A stretch of DNA of 64,000 nucleotides from Hyphomicrobiales bacterium (GCA_900470775.1 UCBZ01000001.1:1-64000); one strand, 5' to 3'. Counted from the first letter of the stretch, positions 52,843-62,045 are shown. Made by a program: numbers and translations. The notes: generated from the sequence alone by a model not told the origin.

Positions 52843-54456
52843 ATGGCCGTTGCGAAAGAAGTGCCTTACCGCACGCAGAACTGGACGCTGGGCAAGCCGA
52901 TGGCGAGCGGGCGCAACGGCATCGTCGTTTCGCAAAACCGCGAGGCGGCTGAGGCCGGCGCCGCGATCCTCGAGGCCGGCGGCAATGCGGCCGATGCTGC
53001 GGTCGCGGCCTGTTTCGCGCTGGCGGCGGTCGAGCCCTGGAACAGCGGTCTCGGCGGTATCGGCTTTGCGGTCGTGCTCAAGGCGAATGAAACCACAGCC
53101 AAGGTCGTCGATTTCGGCCCGGTCGCGCCGCGCCGTGCCGATCCGGCGGATTATCCGCTCACCGGCGAGATGAAGAAGGATCTGTTCACCTGGCCCGAGG
53201 TGGTGGGCGATGTGAACATCCATGGCCCGCTCTCCTTCCTGATCCCGTCATCGGTCGCCGGCTATGCCGCGCTGAAAGAAAGCTTCGGCACGGCCATGCC
53301 GGTGTCGAAGCTGCTGGCACCAGCGATCGCGCTCGCCAGGCGCGGCCTGGCGCAGGACTGGTACACGACGCTCAAGGTCTCCTCCTCGGCGGCGGTGCTG
53401 CGGCTCTACGGGGAAAGCGCGCGGATCTATCTGCCGGGCGGCCTGCCGCCGGTGCCGCCCTATCAGGGCAAGCCGGGCTTCTTTACGCTCGGCAATCTGG
53501 CGGCGACGCTGGAACGCCTGGCCTCTGCAGGGCTCGATGATTTCTACCATGGCGAACTCGCCGGCCGGCTCGTCGCCGACATCAAGGCGATGGGCGGCGT
53601 GGTCGATGCCGAGGATCTCGCCGGCTGCAAGGCGATCATTCGGGACGCGCCGACGATCGACTGGCGCGGCACCCATCTCGTCCACACGGCCGGCGGGCTC
53701 ACCGCTGCGCCGACACTGGAGGCGGTGGTCGAGGGCATGGCTGCCGACAAGCCAGCTCCTCACGGCCCCGATGCGGAGTGGTTTGCGACGCTGTCGCGAG
53801 TGATGCGCGACGCTTACGCCAGCCGCCTCGAAGGGCTCGGGGCCGCCAAATCTGTTCCAGGCTCGGCGGCGAAGGAACCGGGCGACACCTGCACCACCCA
53901 TCTGACCGTCGTCGATGGCGACGGCACGCTCGTCTCGGTGACGACGACGCTGCTCTCCTCGATGGGCAGCCGCGTCGTGCTGCCCGATACCGGTGTGCTG
54001 ATGAACAACGGCATGATGTGGTTCGATCCGCGCCCCGGCAGTGCCAATGCGATCGCGCCCGGCGCCAGACCTTTGTGCAACATGTGCCCGGTGATCGTGA
54101 CGCCGAAGAATGGCGGCTGGCCGCGCTATGCCGGCGGCTCCTCGGGCGGCCGACGCATCCTGGCGAGCGTCTACCAGATGCTGGCCTGGACGGTGGATTG
54201 CGAGTTGGGCCTCGAGGAAGCCGCGCATCTGCCGCGCATCGACGTCTCCGGCCCGGACCAGACCAGCGCCGATCTGCGCCTGCCTACCGGGACGCTTGCG
54301 GCGCTGGAGGCGGCCGGACCGCTCGTCGTCGTCGAGCACGGCGTGCTGCCGATCAACTTCGCCTGCCCCAACCTGATCCGCGTCGATGCCGACGGCGCCG
54401 AGGGCATCAGCGATGTGATCTCGCCCTGGTCGGCCGCGGTGGCGGCGAAGCGGTAG
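52843..54456 (+). CDS. Gamma-glutamyltransferase family protein
   Basis: 537 residues from the ATG at 52843 (GGGGAG upstream). NREAAEAGAAILEAGGNAADAAVAACFALAAVEP and SGLGGIGF are the GGT N-terminal signature, and the autocleaved nucleophile is in DTCTTHLTVVDGDG (second Thr). GGT moves the glutamyl group of glutathione or glutamyl peptides. No export signal is seen, so it may be one of the cytosolic GGT-like hydrolases. Follows the ammonia-lyase by 161 bp. Confidence 0.92.
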   Translation: MAVAKEVPYRTQNWTLGKPMASGRNGIVVSQNREAAEAGAAILEAGGNAADAAVAACFALAAVEPWNSGLGGIGFAVVLKANETTAKVVDFGPVAPRRADPADYPLTGEMKKDLFTWPEVVGDVNIHGPLSFLIPSSVAGYAALKESFGTAMPVSKLLAPAIALARRGLAQDWYTTLKVSSSAAVLRLYGESARIYLPGGLPPVPPYQGKPGFFTLGNLAATLERLASAGLDDFYHGELAGRLVADIKAMGGVVDAEDLAGCKAIIRDAPTIDWRGTHLVHTAGGLTAAPTLEAVVEGMAADKPAPHGPDAEWFATLSRVMRDAYASRLEGLGAAKSVPGSAAKEPGDTCTTHLTVVDGDGTLVSVTTTLLSSMGSRVVLPDTGVLMNNGMMWFDPRPGSANAIAPGARPLCNMCPVIVTPKNGGWPRYAGGSSGGRRILASVYQMLAWTVDCELGLEEAAHLPRIDVSGPDQTSADLRLPTGTLAALEAAGPLVVVEHGVLPINFACPNLIRVDADGAEGISDVISPWSAAVAAKR

Positions 54457-54471
54457 GGCCGGAGCACTATT

Positions 54472-54566
54472 CCGTCATGCTCGCCCTTGTGGCGAGCATC
54501 CACGTCTTGGGCATAGCGCTCGATGCAAGAAGACGTGGATGGTCGGGACAAGCCCGACCATGACGG
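54472..54566. repeat. Long intergenic palindrome, family C
   Basis: 95 bp between convergent GGT and the substrate-binding protein. CCGTCATGCTCG and GACCATGACGG are the outer arms, with ATCCACGTCTTG/CAAGAAGACGTGGAT inside. The sequence differs from families A and B but shares the CGTCAT start and hairpin form. Confidence 0.85.
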
Positions 54567-54587
54567 TGAGTGCGCGCCGCGGGCTTG

Positions 54588-56168
54588 TCAGACCCGCTTC
54601 AGGCCCCAGGGATAGGGCGCCGAGCCCTTCTGCATCCCGGTCAGGCTCTTGCGGTAGGCGGTGCGGATCATGAAGACGCCGAGCGGGATCGTCGCTGTGT
54701 CTTCCAGCGCGAGCCGGCCCAATGCGGCGGCGGCCTTCTTCTGCGCGGGCTCGTCGGGCGCGTAGAGCCACTCCTCGGCCAGAGCCTCCGCCTTGGCGCT
54801 CTCGTACCAGCCGAACCAGCCCTTGGCGCCCTGGCCGCGCACCAGATAGGACAAGGCCGGATTGCCCCAGCCCGTGGTCGAGCCCGTGGTGTGGAAGATG
54901 CTCCAGCCGCCCTTCTCGACGGATTCGCGGCTGTTGCGGCGCTGGATGACCGTGCCCCAGTCGCTGGCGACGAAGTCGACGGTCATGCCGATGCTCTTGA
55001 GCAGCTCGTAGGTCACGTCGCCGAGCGGGCCGATATCGGGGAAGTCGGTCGGGTTGATGATGACGACCTTCTCGCCATTGTAGCCGGACTCCTTCAGTGC
55101 CGCCTTGGCCTTCTCGATGCTCTGGGGCATCAGGTCCTCGAGCTCGCCGTCATAGTACTGGCTGCCGCGGAACCAGAGATTGCGCGAGGTCTTCCAGACC
55201 GAGGTGTCGTCGCCCTGGGTGGCGCGCATGTAGTCTTCCTGGTTGACGGCCATGCGGACGGCGGCGCGCACCTTCGGGTTGTTGAAGGGCGGCTGCAGGT
55301 GGTTGAGCCGCATGATGGCGCCGCGGCCGGCCTCGTCTGTGACCTCGCGGGTGATGTCGGCGCTCCTGGCCAGCATCGGCTGGAGGTCTGAGAGCGGGCG
55401 CTCCCACCAATCGACCTCGCCCTTGATCAGCGCGTTGGCCGCCGTCGCCGGATCGGGCAGGATCTGCCATTCGATGCGCTTGAAATTCGCGACCTTGCCG
55501 CCGGCATTGCGGCTGGGAGGCTCGGAGCGAGGCTTGTAGCCCTCGAACTTCTCATAGGCGACCTTGCTGCCCGAGACGTATTCCGACGGGATGAAACGAT
55601 AGGGGCCGGAGCCGATCACCTCGGTCACCTGCTTGGTCGCATCGGTCTGGGCCAGGCGTTCCGGCATAATGAAGAGGGCGCCATCGGCCTTGGCGAGCAC
55701 GTCGAGCATCATCGGGAAGGCCCGCGTCAGCTTGATCTCGAAGGTCTTGTCGTCCACGGCGGCGGAGGATTCGATGGCCTTGGCGAGAAGCTGGCCGTAA
55801 GGGTCGCGCTGGACCCAGCGCTTCAGGCTCTGAAGGCAATCTGCGGCCTTGACGGGCGTGCCGTCATGGAAGGCAAGCCCGTCGCGCAGCTTGAAGCGCC
55901 AGCTCTTGCCGTCGGCCGCGACCTCGTGGCTGTCGACCATCTGCGGCTGCGGCTTTCCGGCGAGATCGAGCCCGTAGAGCGTATCGTAGACATAGTAGCC
56001 GTGATTGCTGGTCACGGTCGCGGTCGTCCAGACCGGGTCGAGCGCGGTCAGATTGGCCTGCGGCACGAATTTCAGCGTGGTCGCCGCTTGTGCCGACGCG
56101 CGTCCGACCATGGACGGCCCGGCCAGTGTCAGGGCAGTCGCGCCCTTCAGGAATGTACGACGCTTCAT
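54588..56168 (-). CDS. ABC transporter substrate-binding protein (dipeptide/SBP family 5)
   Basis: 526 residues from the ATG at 56168. Tat signal RRTFLKGATALTLAG exports it to the periplasm. SBP_bac_5 features: LTALDPVWTTATVTSNHGYYVYDTLYGLD, HDGTPVKAADCLQSLKRW, and ...ALKESGYNGEKVVI. It binds peptides or opines for an ABC importer. No permease or ATPase genes are next to it in the window, so it is an orphan or serves a distant transporter. Confidence 0.93.
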   Translation of the reverse strand: MKRRTFLKGATALTLAGPSMVGRASAQAATTLKFVPQANLTALDPVWTTATVTSNHGYYVYDTLYGLDLAGKPQPQMVDSHEVAADGKSWRFKLRDGLAFHDGTPVKAADCLQSLKRWVQRDPYGQLLAKAIESSAAVDDKTFEIKLTRAFPMMLDVLAKADGALFIMPERLAQTDATKQVTEVIGSGPYRFIPSEYVSGSKVAYEKFEGYKPRSEPPSRNAGGKVANFKRIEWQILPDPATAANALIKGEVDWWERPLSDLQPMLARSADITREVTDEAGRGAIMRLNHLQPPFNNPKVRAAVRMAVNQEDYMRATQGDDTSVWKTSRNLWFRGSQYYDGELEDLMPQSIEKAKAALKESGYNGEKVVIINPTDFPDIGPLGDVTYELLKSIGMTVDFVASDWGTVIQRRNSRESVEKGGWSIFHTTGSTTGWGNPALSYLVRGQGAKGWFGWYESAKAEALAEEWLYAPDEPAQKKAAAALGRLALEDTATIPLGVFMIRTAYRKSLTGMQKGSAPYPWGLKRV

Positions 56169-56284
56169 GGATGTTGACCCCTTCGTGTTCTGATCATTGA
56201 CGGCATGGAGATGTGCCACGGGAAGGCTGTCTTGGACGTTTCTGTCGTCCCGGCCTGCCGGTCGACGCGCCTGGACGCAACGGC

Positions 56285-57778
56285 TCAGTCGAAGCCGAGG
56301 AAGCCGGGCGCATCGCTGAGCCGTGGCCCGGCCGCGAGCCTGGCGATGTCGGGCACGGGCCGGGCCGTCAGCGGGTCGCCCGCGAGCGCCCGCTCCAGCG
56401 CGGCGGCCACTGCCAGCACCTTGGCGTCGCCGCCGCGGGGCCCGACGATCTGCAGGCCGAAGGGCATGCCGTGGTCGTCGAGCCCGACCGGCAGCGAGAT
56501 CGCCGGATGACCGACGGTGGTGACGGCATAGGCCAGCGCCAGCCAGTGGAAATAGGTCCTTGTCGGCGTGCCGTCGATCTCGGCCGGATAGAGCTCCGAC
56601 CAGGGCCGTGGGCTCAGCGTCACCGCCGGCGACAGGATGACATCGTAATCGCCGAAGAAGGACTGCCAGTTCTTGTAGAGCACGGTCTGCTGCTTCAGCG
56701 CGCGGGTGATGTCGAGCGCGCCATAGCGCAGCCCTTCCTCGACATTGGCGCGGACATTGGGGCCGACCATCTCGGGCGTGTCGCGGACACGCTCATACAT
56801 GCCGGCGAGGAAGGAGACCGCGCGCAGCACCTCGAAGGTCTCGTCGGTGCCGGAGCAGTCGGGCGTCGCCTCCTCCGTCGCGGCAAAGAGCGACGAGAAG
56901 GAACCGACCTTCTGGGCGAAGACCTTGCGGATGTGTTTCTCGGTGGGTGCGAACCCGAAATCGGGGGTGATCGCGACCTTCAACGAAGCGAGGTCGATGC
57001 TGGCCGGCCGCGCGAAATCCTCGGAGCGGCGGACGGTCTGGCCGTGGATCGTCGTCGCCAGCGGGTCGGCCGCGTCGTCGCCGACCATGGTCGAAAGCAG
57101 CAGGCACAGATCGGGCACGGTGCGTGCCATCGGTCCCAGCACCGACAGGGGGTTCCAGCCGAGCGGGCGCTTCTCGCTCGGCACCAGCCCGGGCGACGGC
57201 CGGAAGCCGACGATGCCGTTATAGGCGGCGGGATTGCGCAGCGAGCCGCCGGTGTCGGAGCCGGTCGCGATCGGGACCATGCCCGTCGCCAGCGCGACGC
57301 CGGAGCCGCCCGAGGAGCCGGCGGCGCATTTCATCGGGTCGAACGGGTTTCCGGTCGCGCCATAGACGGCGTTGCGGGTGTTGGCGCCGGCGCCCCATTC
57401 GGGCGTGTTGGTCTTGCCCAGCACGATCGCGCCGGCCTCGCGGACCTTGGCAACGATGAGCTGGTCCTCGGCCGGAACATGGTCACGGAAGAGCGGGCTG
57501 CCATAGGTGGTGCGCAAGCCGGCGACGTTCTCCAGATCCTTCACGCCGATCGGCAGGCCGTGAAGGGCGGGAAGCGGATCGCCGCGCATGGTGGCGGCGT
57601 CGGCTGCCTTCGCGGCGGCCCGGGCGCGCTCGTCATCGCGGGCGACCATGGCGTTGACGGCGGGATCGACGGCGTCGGTGCGGCGGATGCAGCTTTCGAG
57701 CAGTTCGATGGCGGAAAGCTTCTTGGCTCCGATCAAGGCACGAGCCTCGACGGCGCTGAGTTCGCAGGGTTCGGTCAC
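56285..57778 (-). CDS. Amidase (amidase signature family)
   Basis: 497 residues from a GTG at 57778 (AAAGG 8 bp upstream); longer frames run to 57814. The Ser-cisSer-Lys triad is present: Lys in GVKDLENVAG, cis-Ser in AGSSGGSGVAL, Ser nucleophile in GSDTGGSLRNPAAYNG. It hydrolyses a carboxamide, and its position beside the peptide-binding protein suggests a peptide or amide scavenging role. It shares orientation with the binding protein 116 bp downstream. Confidence 0.92.
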   Translation of the reverse strand: MTEPCELSAVEARALIGAKKLSAIELLESCIRRTDAVDPAVNAMVARDDERARAAAKAADAATMRGDPLPALHGLPIGVKDLENVAGLRTTYGSPLFRDHVPAEDQLIVAKVREAGAIVLGKTNTPEWGAGANTRNAVYGATGNPFDPMKCAAGSSGGSGVALATGMVPIATGSDTGGSLRNPAAYNGIVGFRPSPGLVPSEKRPLGWNPLSVLGPMARTVPDLCLLLSTMVGDDAADPLATTIHGQTVRRSEDFARPASIDLASLKVAITPDFGFAPTEKHIRKVFAQKVGSFSSLFAATEEATPDCSGTDETFEVLRAVSFLAGMYERVRDTPEMVGPNVRANVEEGLRYGALDITRALKQQTVLYKNWQSFFGDYDVILSPAVTLSPRPWSELYPAEIDGTPTRTYFHWLALAYAVTTVGHPAISLPVGLDDHGMPFGLQIVGPRGGDAKVLAVAAALERALAGDPLTARPVPDIARLAAGPRLSDAPGFLGFD

Positions 57779-57868
57779 GTTGGCAGGCCTTTCGTTGACG
57801 GCCGCGCGACGCAAGAGGCGTGCCCGAATCCGGCCGGGGCACTCTAAGCAAAAGCCGGCTGCCGTGAA

Positions 57869-58150
57869 GTGCCGGCAGCGCAGGGGAGCGTCAGCTTCCC
57901 CGCCCGTTCATCGGGAGGCCGTCGCCGCCGGCTGCTGCCCGACGGCTCGGACCATTACGAGCGCTGGTGCGAGGCGCTGGGATACCTGCCGATCGCCAGA
58001 GGGGTGGCCTTCGCAGGACGATGTCGATGCGCTCGCCGCCTCCTGGGCGCGGGCGGCGGAGGCGACGACACATGGCCGGCCGACCCTGATCGAGAGCGAT
58101 CCCCTTGCCGGCTCATTTGAGTCCGCTTTACGTGCAGTGGTCGAATGCCG
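57869..58150 (+). pseudogene. Possible frameshifted gene remnant between amidase and DUF6454
   Basis: Within the 460-bp gap, DGSDHYERWCEALGYLPIARG reads in one frame and, after about 58000, DDVDALAASWARAAEATTHG-like sequence continues in another. Both look protein-like, and a shift near 58000-58015 would join them. No family is recognised, and it may be chance. The gap also contains the DUF6454 promoter features. Confidence 0.25.
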
Positions 58151-58153
58151 TTC

Positions 58154-58207
58154 ACTCCGATGTCTTGTTACTCCGGTGTCTTGGGATCGTTACCCGGGGC
58201 CGGTAAC
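58154..58207 (+). promoter_or_regulatory. Repeat and dyad upstream of the DUF6454 gene
   Basis: ACTCCG[A/G]TGTCTTG occurs twice as a 14-bp direct repeat at 58154 and 58170, 16 bp apart. Right after it, GTTACC-CGGGGCC-GGTAAC (58189-58207) is a 6-bp-arm dyad. They precede the start codon by 32-85 bp and look like regulator sites. Confidence 0.4.
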
Positions 58208-58238
58208 AGCTCTCCCCGCATAGGAGCGCGGAACGACC

Positions 58239-59180
58239 ATGAAGACATTCATCAAGGGACTGATCACGGCTGGCATCATGGCGCTTGGCCAATCAGCCTG
58301 GGCCGCCGATCCCGCGCTCAACGGGCTGGTCCAGACGCTCACCCGCGCAACGCCATGGCAACAGACGGCTGCAGTCAAGCTCCAGTTCCCGACCTTCCAT
58401 CCGCAGGGCATGCTCAAGATCGGCGAAGCCTTCTTCGTCTCGTCCGTCGATATCAGAAAGCCGACCACCCGCTATCCCGCGCTACAGGACGGCTATGACC
58501 GCGATACCGTCGAAGGTGTCGGCCATCTCTTCAAATTCGATGCCCAAGGCAAGCTGCTTGCCGACATCACGCTGGGCGAAGGGGCGATCTATCATCCCGG
58601 CGGCATCGATTTCGACGGCAAGGACATCTGGGTGCCCGTCGCCGAATACCGGCCCAACAGCCAGTCCATCATCTACAAGGTCGATCCGGAGACGATGAAG
58701 GCGACCGAGGTTTTCCGTTTCAAGGACCATGTCGGCGGCATCGTCCACAATACCGACGACAAGTCGCTGCATGGGGTGAGCTGGGGCTCGCGCCGTTTCT
58801 ACGCGTGGCCGCTCGACACAGCCGGCAAGGTGACGAATGCATCGACGCCGCCGGAGCAACTGCGCGTCACCAATCCGGCGCTTTATATCGACTATCAGGA
58901 TTGTCATTTCATCGGCATGAGCCGGATGCTCTGCTCCGGCCTGAACAATTACCGCGCGACCAAGGACGGCCCGGTCTTCCGCCTCGGCGGCTTCGAGATC
59001 GTCAACCTCAAAGACAACCGACCGGTGTTCCAGGTTCCGATCGAACTCTGGTCGCCGTCGGGTTTGCCGATGACTCAGAACCCGTTCTGGGTTGAGCCGA
59101 CGGGGCAGGGCGTGCGGGCCTATTTCATCCCGGACGACGATCAGTCCACGCTGTTCACCTATGAGGCGGTGACGAAATAA
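58239..59180 (+). CDS. Secreted DUF6454 family protein
   Basis: 313 residues with a signal peptide (FIKGLITAGIMALGQSAWAAD). Beta-propeller-like repeats (HLFKFDAQGKLLADITLGEG, HPGGIDFDGKDIWVPVAEYRP, IYKVDPETMKATEVFRFKDHVGGIVHNTDD) suggest a sugar- or lactone-binding exported protein. I place it in DUF6454 from memory of its overall pattern. Function is unknown. It is convergent with the NicO gene 10 bp away. Confidence 0.75.
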   Translation: MKTFIKGLITAGIMALGQSAWAADPALNGLVQTLTRATPWQQTAAVKLQFPTFHPQGMLKIGEAFFVSSVDIRKPTTRYPALQDGYDRDTVEGVGHLFKFDAQGKLLADITLGEGAIYHPGGIDFDGKDIWVPVAEYRPNSQSIIYKVDPETMKATEVFRFKDHVGGIVHNTDDKSLHGVSWGSRRFYAWPLDTAGKVTNASTPPEQLRVTNPALYIDYQDCHFIGMSRMLCSGLNNYRATKDGPVFRLGGFEIVNLKDNRPVFQVPIELWSPSGLPMTQNPFWVEPTGQGVRAYFIPDDDQSTLFTYEAVTK

Positions 59181-59190
59181 GCGTCGGCTT

Positions 59191-60213
59191 TCAGCTGCCC
59201 TGCCCGCCCATCGCCAGCCCGAGGAAGAGTGCCGCGCCGAGCACCGCGACGAAGGCGGCGGCGAGCAATTCGAGCCCGGCGATGATCCGCGCACTGCGCA
59301 GCGAGGAGCCGCCGGCCAGCCTGAGCGCGGCGAATTTGAAGAAGACCGCCAGCGCCGCGAGCGCACCCGTCGTCAGGGCCGTGCCGAGCGCCATGGCGAA
59401 GGTCGCGGCGATGCCGGCCCAGAACAGGCCCTGAGACGCCGCGAAGACCAGGATGATCAGGGCGCCTGCGCAGGGGCGCAGGCCCGCCGCGAAGACGACG
59501 CCGGCCATTTCGCGCCAGTTGCGCAAACGGGCGATCTCGTCGGGGCCGGGCATATGGACATGGTCGCAGGAGGGATCATGCGCCTGCGCGCCATGGCCGA
59601 GCGCCAAGAGCGCGCCTGCCTTGCGCCAGAGCACGAAGGCGCCGACGAGCGCGACCAGGGCGAAGCTCGCGCGCTCGATGACGTCGGTGGCGACGGCCAT
59701 CGTCTGGACCGTCTGACGCAGCGCGATGGTCAGCGTGCCGACGAGCGCGATTGCGACCAGGGCCTGCAGGACGGCGGCGGCGAAGCTCAAGGCGAGGCCG
59801 CGCCGCAGGCTGCGGTCATCGGCGACGATATAGCCGGAGATCACCGCCTTGCCATGGCCAGGGCCGGCGGCATGAAAGACGCCATAGCCGAAGGAGAGCG
59901 CCAGCAGGCCCCAGAGCGCGGCCGGATTTGCGGCCACGGCCTTCAGCGTCGCCGTCAGATCGCGGTAGAACGCCGATTGCCAGGCGAGGATCATCCCGCC
60001 GATGCCCGTGGTCGAGGGCAGGGATTCGCGCGGAAGCGGCACGCCGAAAGGGTTGCGCGGTGGTGGAGGCGGCGGCGGGCTCCACGCGGAGATCACTGTC
60101 GCGAGCAAAGCGAGCCCGCCTGCGACGAGCGCGATCGCGAGCGCCATCACGACCAGCCGGCGCGACAGCGCGGGCCATGGCATCGCGGCGATACGCGGCA
60201 CGTTCAGGGACAT
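59191..60213 (-). CDS. NicO-family nickel/cobalt transporter (RcnA-like)
   Basis: 340 residues with about six membrane helices. GYGVFHAAGPGHGKAVISGYIV holds the HxxGxGHGK motif of NicO proteins, and a His/Asp-containing loop (HGAQAHDPSCDHVHMPG) could bind metal. RcnA-type members export Ni/Co. The DUF1007 gene lies 24 bp upstream in the same direction, the usual partner order. Confidence 0.9.
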   Translation of the reverse strand: MSLNVPRIAAMPWPALSRRLVVMALAIALVAGGLALLATVISAWSPPPPPPPRNPFGVPLPRESLPSTTGIGGMILAWQSAFYRDLTATLKAVAANPAALWGLLALSFGYGVFHAAGPGHGKAVISGYIVADDRSLRRGLALSFAAAVLQALVAIALVGTLTIALRQTVQTMAVATDVIERASFALVALVGAFVLWRKAGALLALGHGAQAHDPSCDHVHMPGPDEIARLRNWREMAGVVFAAGLRPCAGALIILVFAASQGLFWAGIAATFAMALGTALTTGALAALAVFFKFAALRLAGGSSLRSARIIAGLELLAAAFVAVLGAALFLGLAMGGQGS

Positions 60214-60237
60214 CTGGCGATCAGGCGCATCTTGGGA

Positions 60238-60912
60238 TCACGGACACGCGACGAGCGCGCGCGTCGTGACCTGCAGCCCGCTGGTGTCGGGGGTGGCGGT
60301 GATGTCCTCCTGCGCCAGCTTCTGCTGGACTGTGGGATCGAGCTTCGGCGGGCGGGCGACGCGGACGATGCAGCCTTTGGGTGCGTCGCGCGCGATCACG
60401 GCATCGGGCGCATCGACGATGTCGAAGGCGACGAAATAGCTGGGGTCGCCGATCTCGATGCCGAAGGAGCGGTTGGCATGGGGGGGCGTCTTAAGCGGCA
60501 GCGTATAGGTCAGCGTCAGGATCTTGTTTTCGAACACCAGCCCGGCCTCGCTCGGCTGGCCGAATTCCTGGGCCTTGCCATTGGCCTTGGCGGTGGTGAA
60601 GAAGCCAACATCGGGCAGGGATTCGACATTGACCTTGGCGAGCTCGGCGAGCTCGTCGGGCGTCAGCTTGCCGTCGCCGTTCTTGTCCAACCCTTGCGTG
60701 ATATAGGCCGAATAAGCCTCGTCGAAGCTCCAGATGTGCTTCAGTGCCCTGACCGTGCCATCGGGCGCATAGAGGATTTCGGCCCGTGCCGTGACGAAGA
60801 CATGCGGATGGGCCAGGGCGGGAGCTGAGAAGCCCAGGAGACCGAGGCAGCCGGCAAGCGCGAGCAGAGCGGAACGGACCGGCGGCTGCGTCAAGGCTGA
60901 CATCCTTTGCAT
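60238..60912 (-). CDS. DUF1007 family periplasmic protein with an EF-hand-like motif
   Basis: 224 residues from the ATG at 60912. Signal peptide (LLALAGCLGLLGFSAPALAHPH) ends in the DUF1007 HPHVFVTARAEI start. DKNGDGKLTPDELAEL near residues 75-90 is an EF-hand-like metal loop. DUF1007 proteins pair with NicO permeases in Ni/Co homeostasis, as here. Inverted repeat ATGCGTC-N20-GACGCAT (60911-60944) covers its start. Confidence 0.88.
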   Translation of the reverse strand: MQRMSALTQPPVRSALLALAGCLGLLGFSAPALAHPHVFVTARAEILYAPDGTVRALKHIWSFDEAYSAYITQGLDKNGDGKLTPDELAELAKVNVESLPDVGFFTTAKANGKAQEFGQPSEAGLVFENKILTLTYTLPLKTPPHANRSFGIEIGDPSYFVAFDIVDAPDAVIARDAPKGCIVRVARPPKLDPTVQQKLAQEDITATPDTSGLQVTTRALVACP

Positions 60913-61128
60913 GCGTCGAAGCTGATGCGGCGTGGTTGACGCATGATGGACCATGCCACCCCGGCGCACCATCGGTGCGATGCCTGCGTCGCCCAGAAAC
61001 GGGGCCAAATCGCGGCGCCGTCCAGCGGACAGTTGGCTCACGCGGCAAAAGTCGCACTTGCCCCGGCTGCCCGGCATGGTGTCCCTTCGTTTCGGCCGCC
61101 CGGCCTTGCCAATGGTAACGAGTCGCCT

Positions 61129-61803
61129 GTGATCGATCCCAACGAACTTCGCGCCATCGCCGCCTGGTCACGCGACCTGCGCGAGGAGGAGTTCGAGGAG
61201 GCGCGACGCGGCATCAGCTTCAAGGCTTACGGCAAGGGCGCGAACATCTGCCATGTCGGCGACCGGATGGAGGCCTGGACCGGCATTGCCGAGGGGCTGG
61301 TCAAGATGTCGACGACGTCGAAGACCGGCAAATCCGCGACGCTCGCCGGCATGAGAGCCGGGGCCTGGTTCGGCGAGGGCACGGTGATCAAGGGCGAACT
61401 GCGCCGGTATGAACTGGTGGCGCTGCGCGAGACGAGGCTGGCGCTGATGCGGCGTTCGAGCTTCCTGTGGCTGTTCGAGCATTCGGCCGCGTTCAACCGC
61501 TTCCTCGTGCACCAGTTCAACGAGCGCCTCGCCCAGTTCATCGCGCTGGCGGAAACCGAGCGCACGCTCGACTCGACGGGCCGGCTGGCGCGCAACCTCG
61601 CCTGGCTGTTCAACCCGACGCTCTATCCCGATAAGGGCCGCACGCTCGAGGTCAGCCAGGAGGAGCTCGGCCTGCTCGCCGGCATGTCGCGCCAGATCGC
61701 CAATCAGGGGCTGCAAAAGCTCGCCGGGCTCGGCCTGCTCGAGATTGGGCATGGCAGCGTGACGATTCTCGATGTCGAGAGGCTGGCGCGATATGAAGGG
61801 TGA
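61129..61803 (+). CDS. Crp/Fnr family transcriptional regulator
   Basis: 224 residues, starting at a GTG at 61129; the frame is open back to 60943. The sensory roll (GKGANICHVGDRMEAWTGIAEGLVKMSTTSKTGKSATLAGM), the dimer helix, and the HTH (EVSQEELGLLAGMSRQIANQGLQKLAGLGL) are clear. No Fnr cysteine set. Divergent from the DUF1007-NicO operon with 216 bp between. A role in its control is possible but unproven. Confidence 0.9.
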   Translation: MIDPNELRAIAAWSRDLREEEFEEARRGISFKAYGKGANICHVGDRMEAWTGIAEGLVKMSTTSKTGKSATLAGMRAGAWFGEGTVIKGELRRYELVALRETRLALMRRSSFLWLFEHSAAFNRFLVHQFNERLAQFIALAETERTLDSTGRLARNLAWLFNPTLYPDKGRTLEVSQEELGLLAGMSRQIANQGLQKLAGLGLLEIGHGSVTILDVERLARYEG

Positions 61804-61850
61804 GCGACAGCGCCGGCAATGACGAAACGGGACATGCTGCGCCTGCAGGG

Positions 61851-61925
61851 CGCGATCATAATCGCGTGTATCAGCCTGCCGGACACATCTCTGCAAGACA
61901 ATAGTCTCCGAAAGACGAATTGTCT
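61851..61925. other. Two dyads in the leader of the acyl-CoA ligase
   Basis: CGCGAT-CATA-ATCGCG (61851-61866) has perfect 6-bp arms, and AGACAATaGTCT-ccgaa-AGACgaATTGTCT (61896-61925) is a nested hairpin with 7- and 4-bp arms. Both lie in the 242-bp gap before the ligase start. Either operators or a leader-RNA structure. Confidence 0.4.
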
Positions 61926-62045
61926 GTCAAGCCTGCCCTTGCAAAGCTCATGCACGGCTGCGAGGCTCAGCCCAACGACAAGGGCCGAATGGCCTGAACG
62001 AAGGCAGGCGCCATGTACGCCGGCTGCTCAGGGTGGAGATGGACG

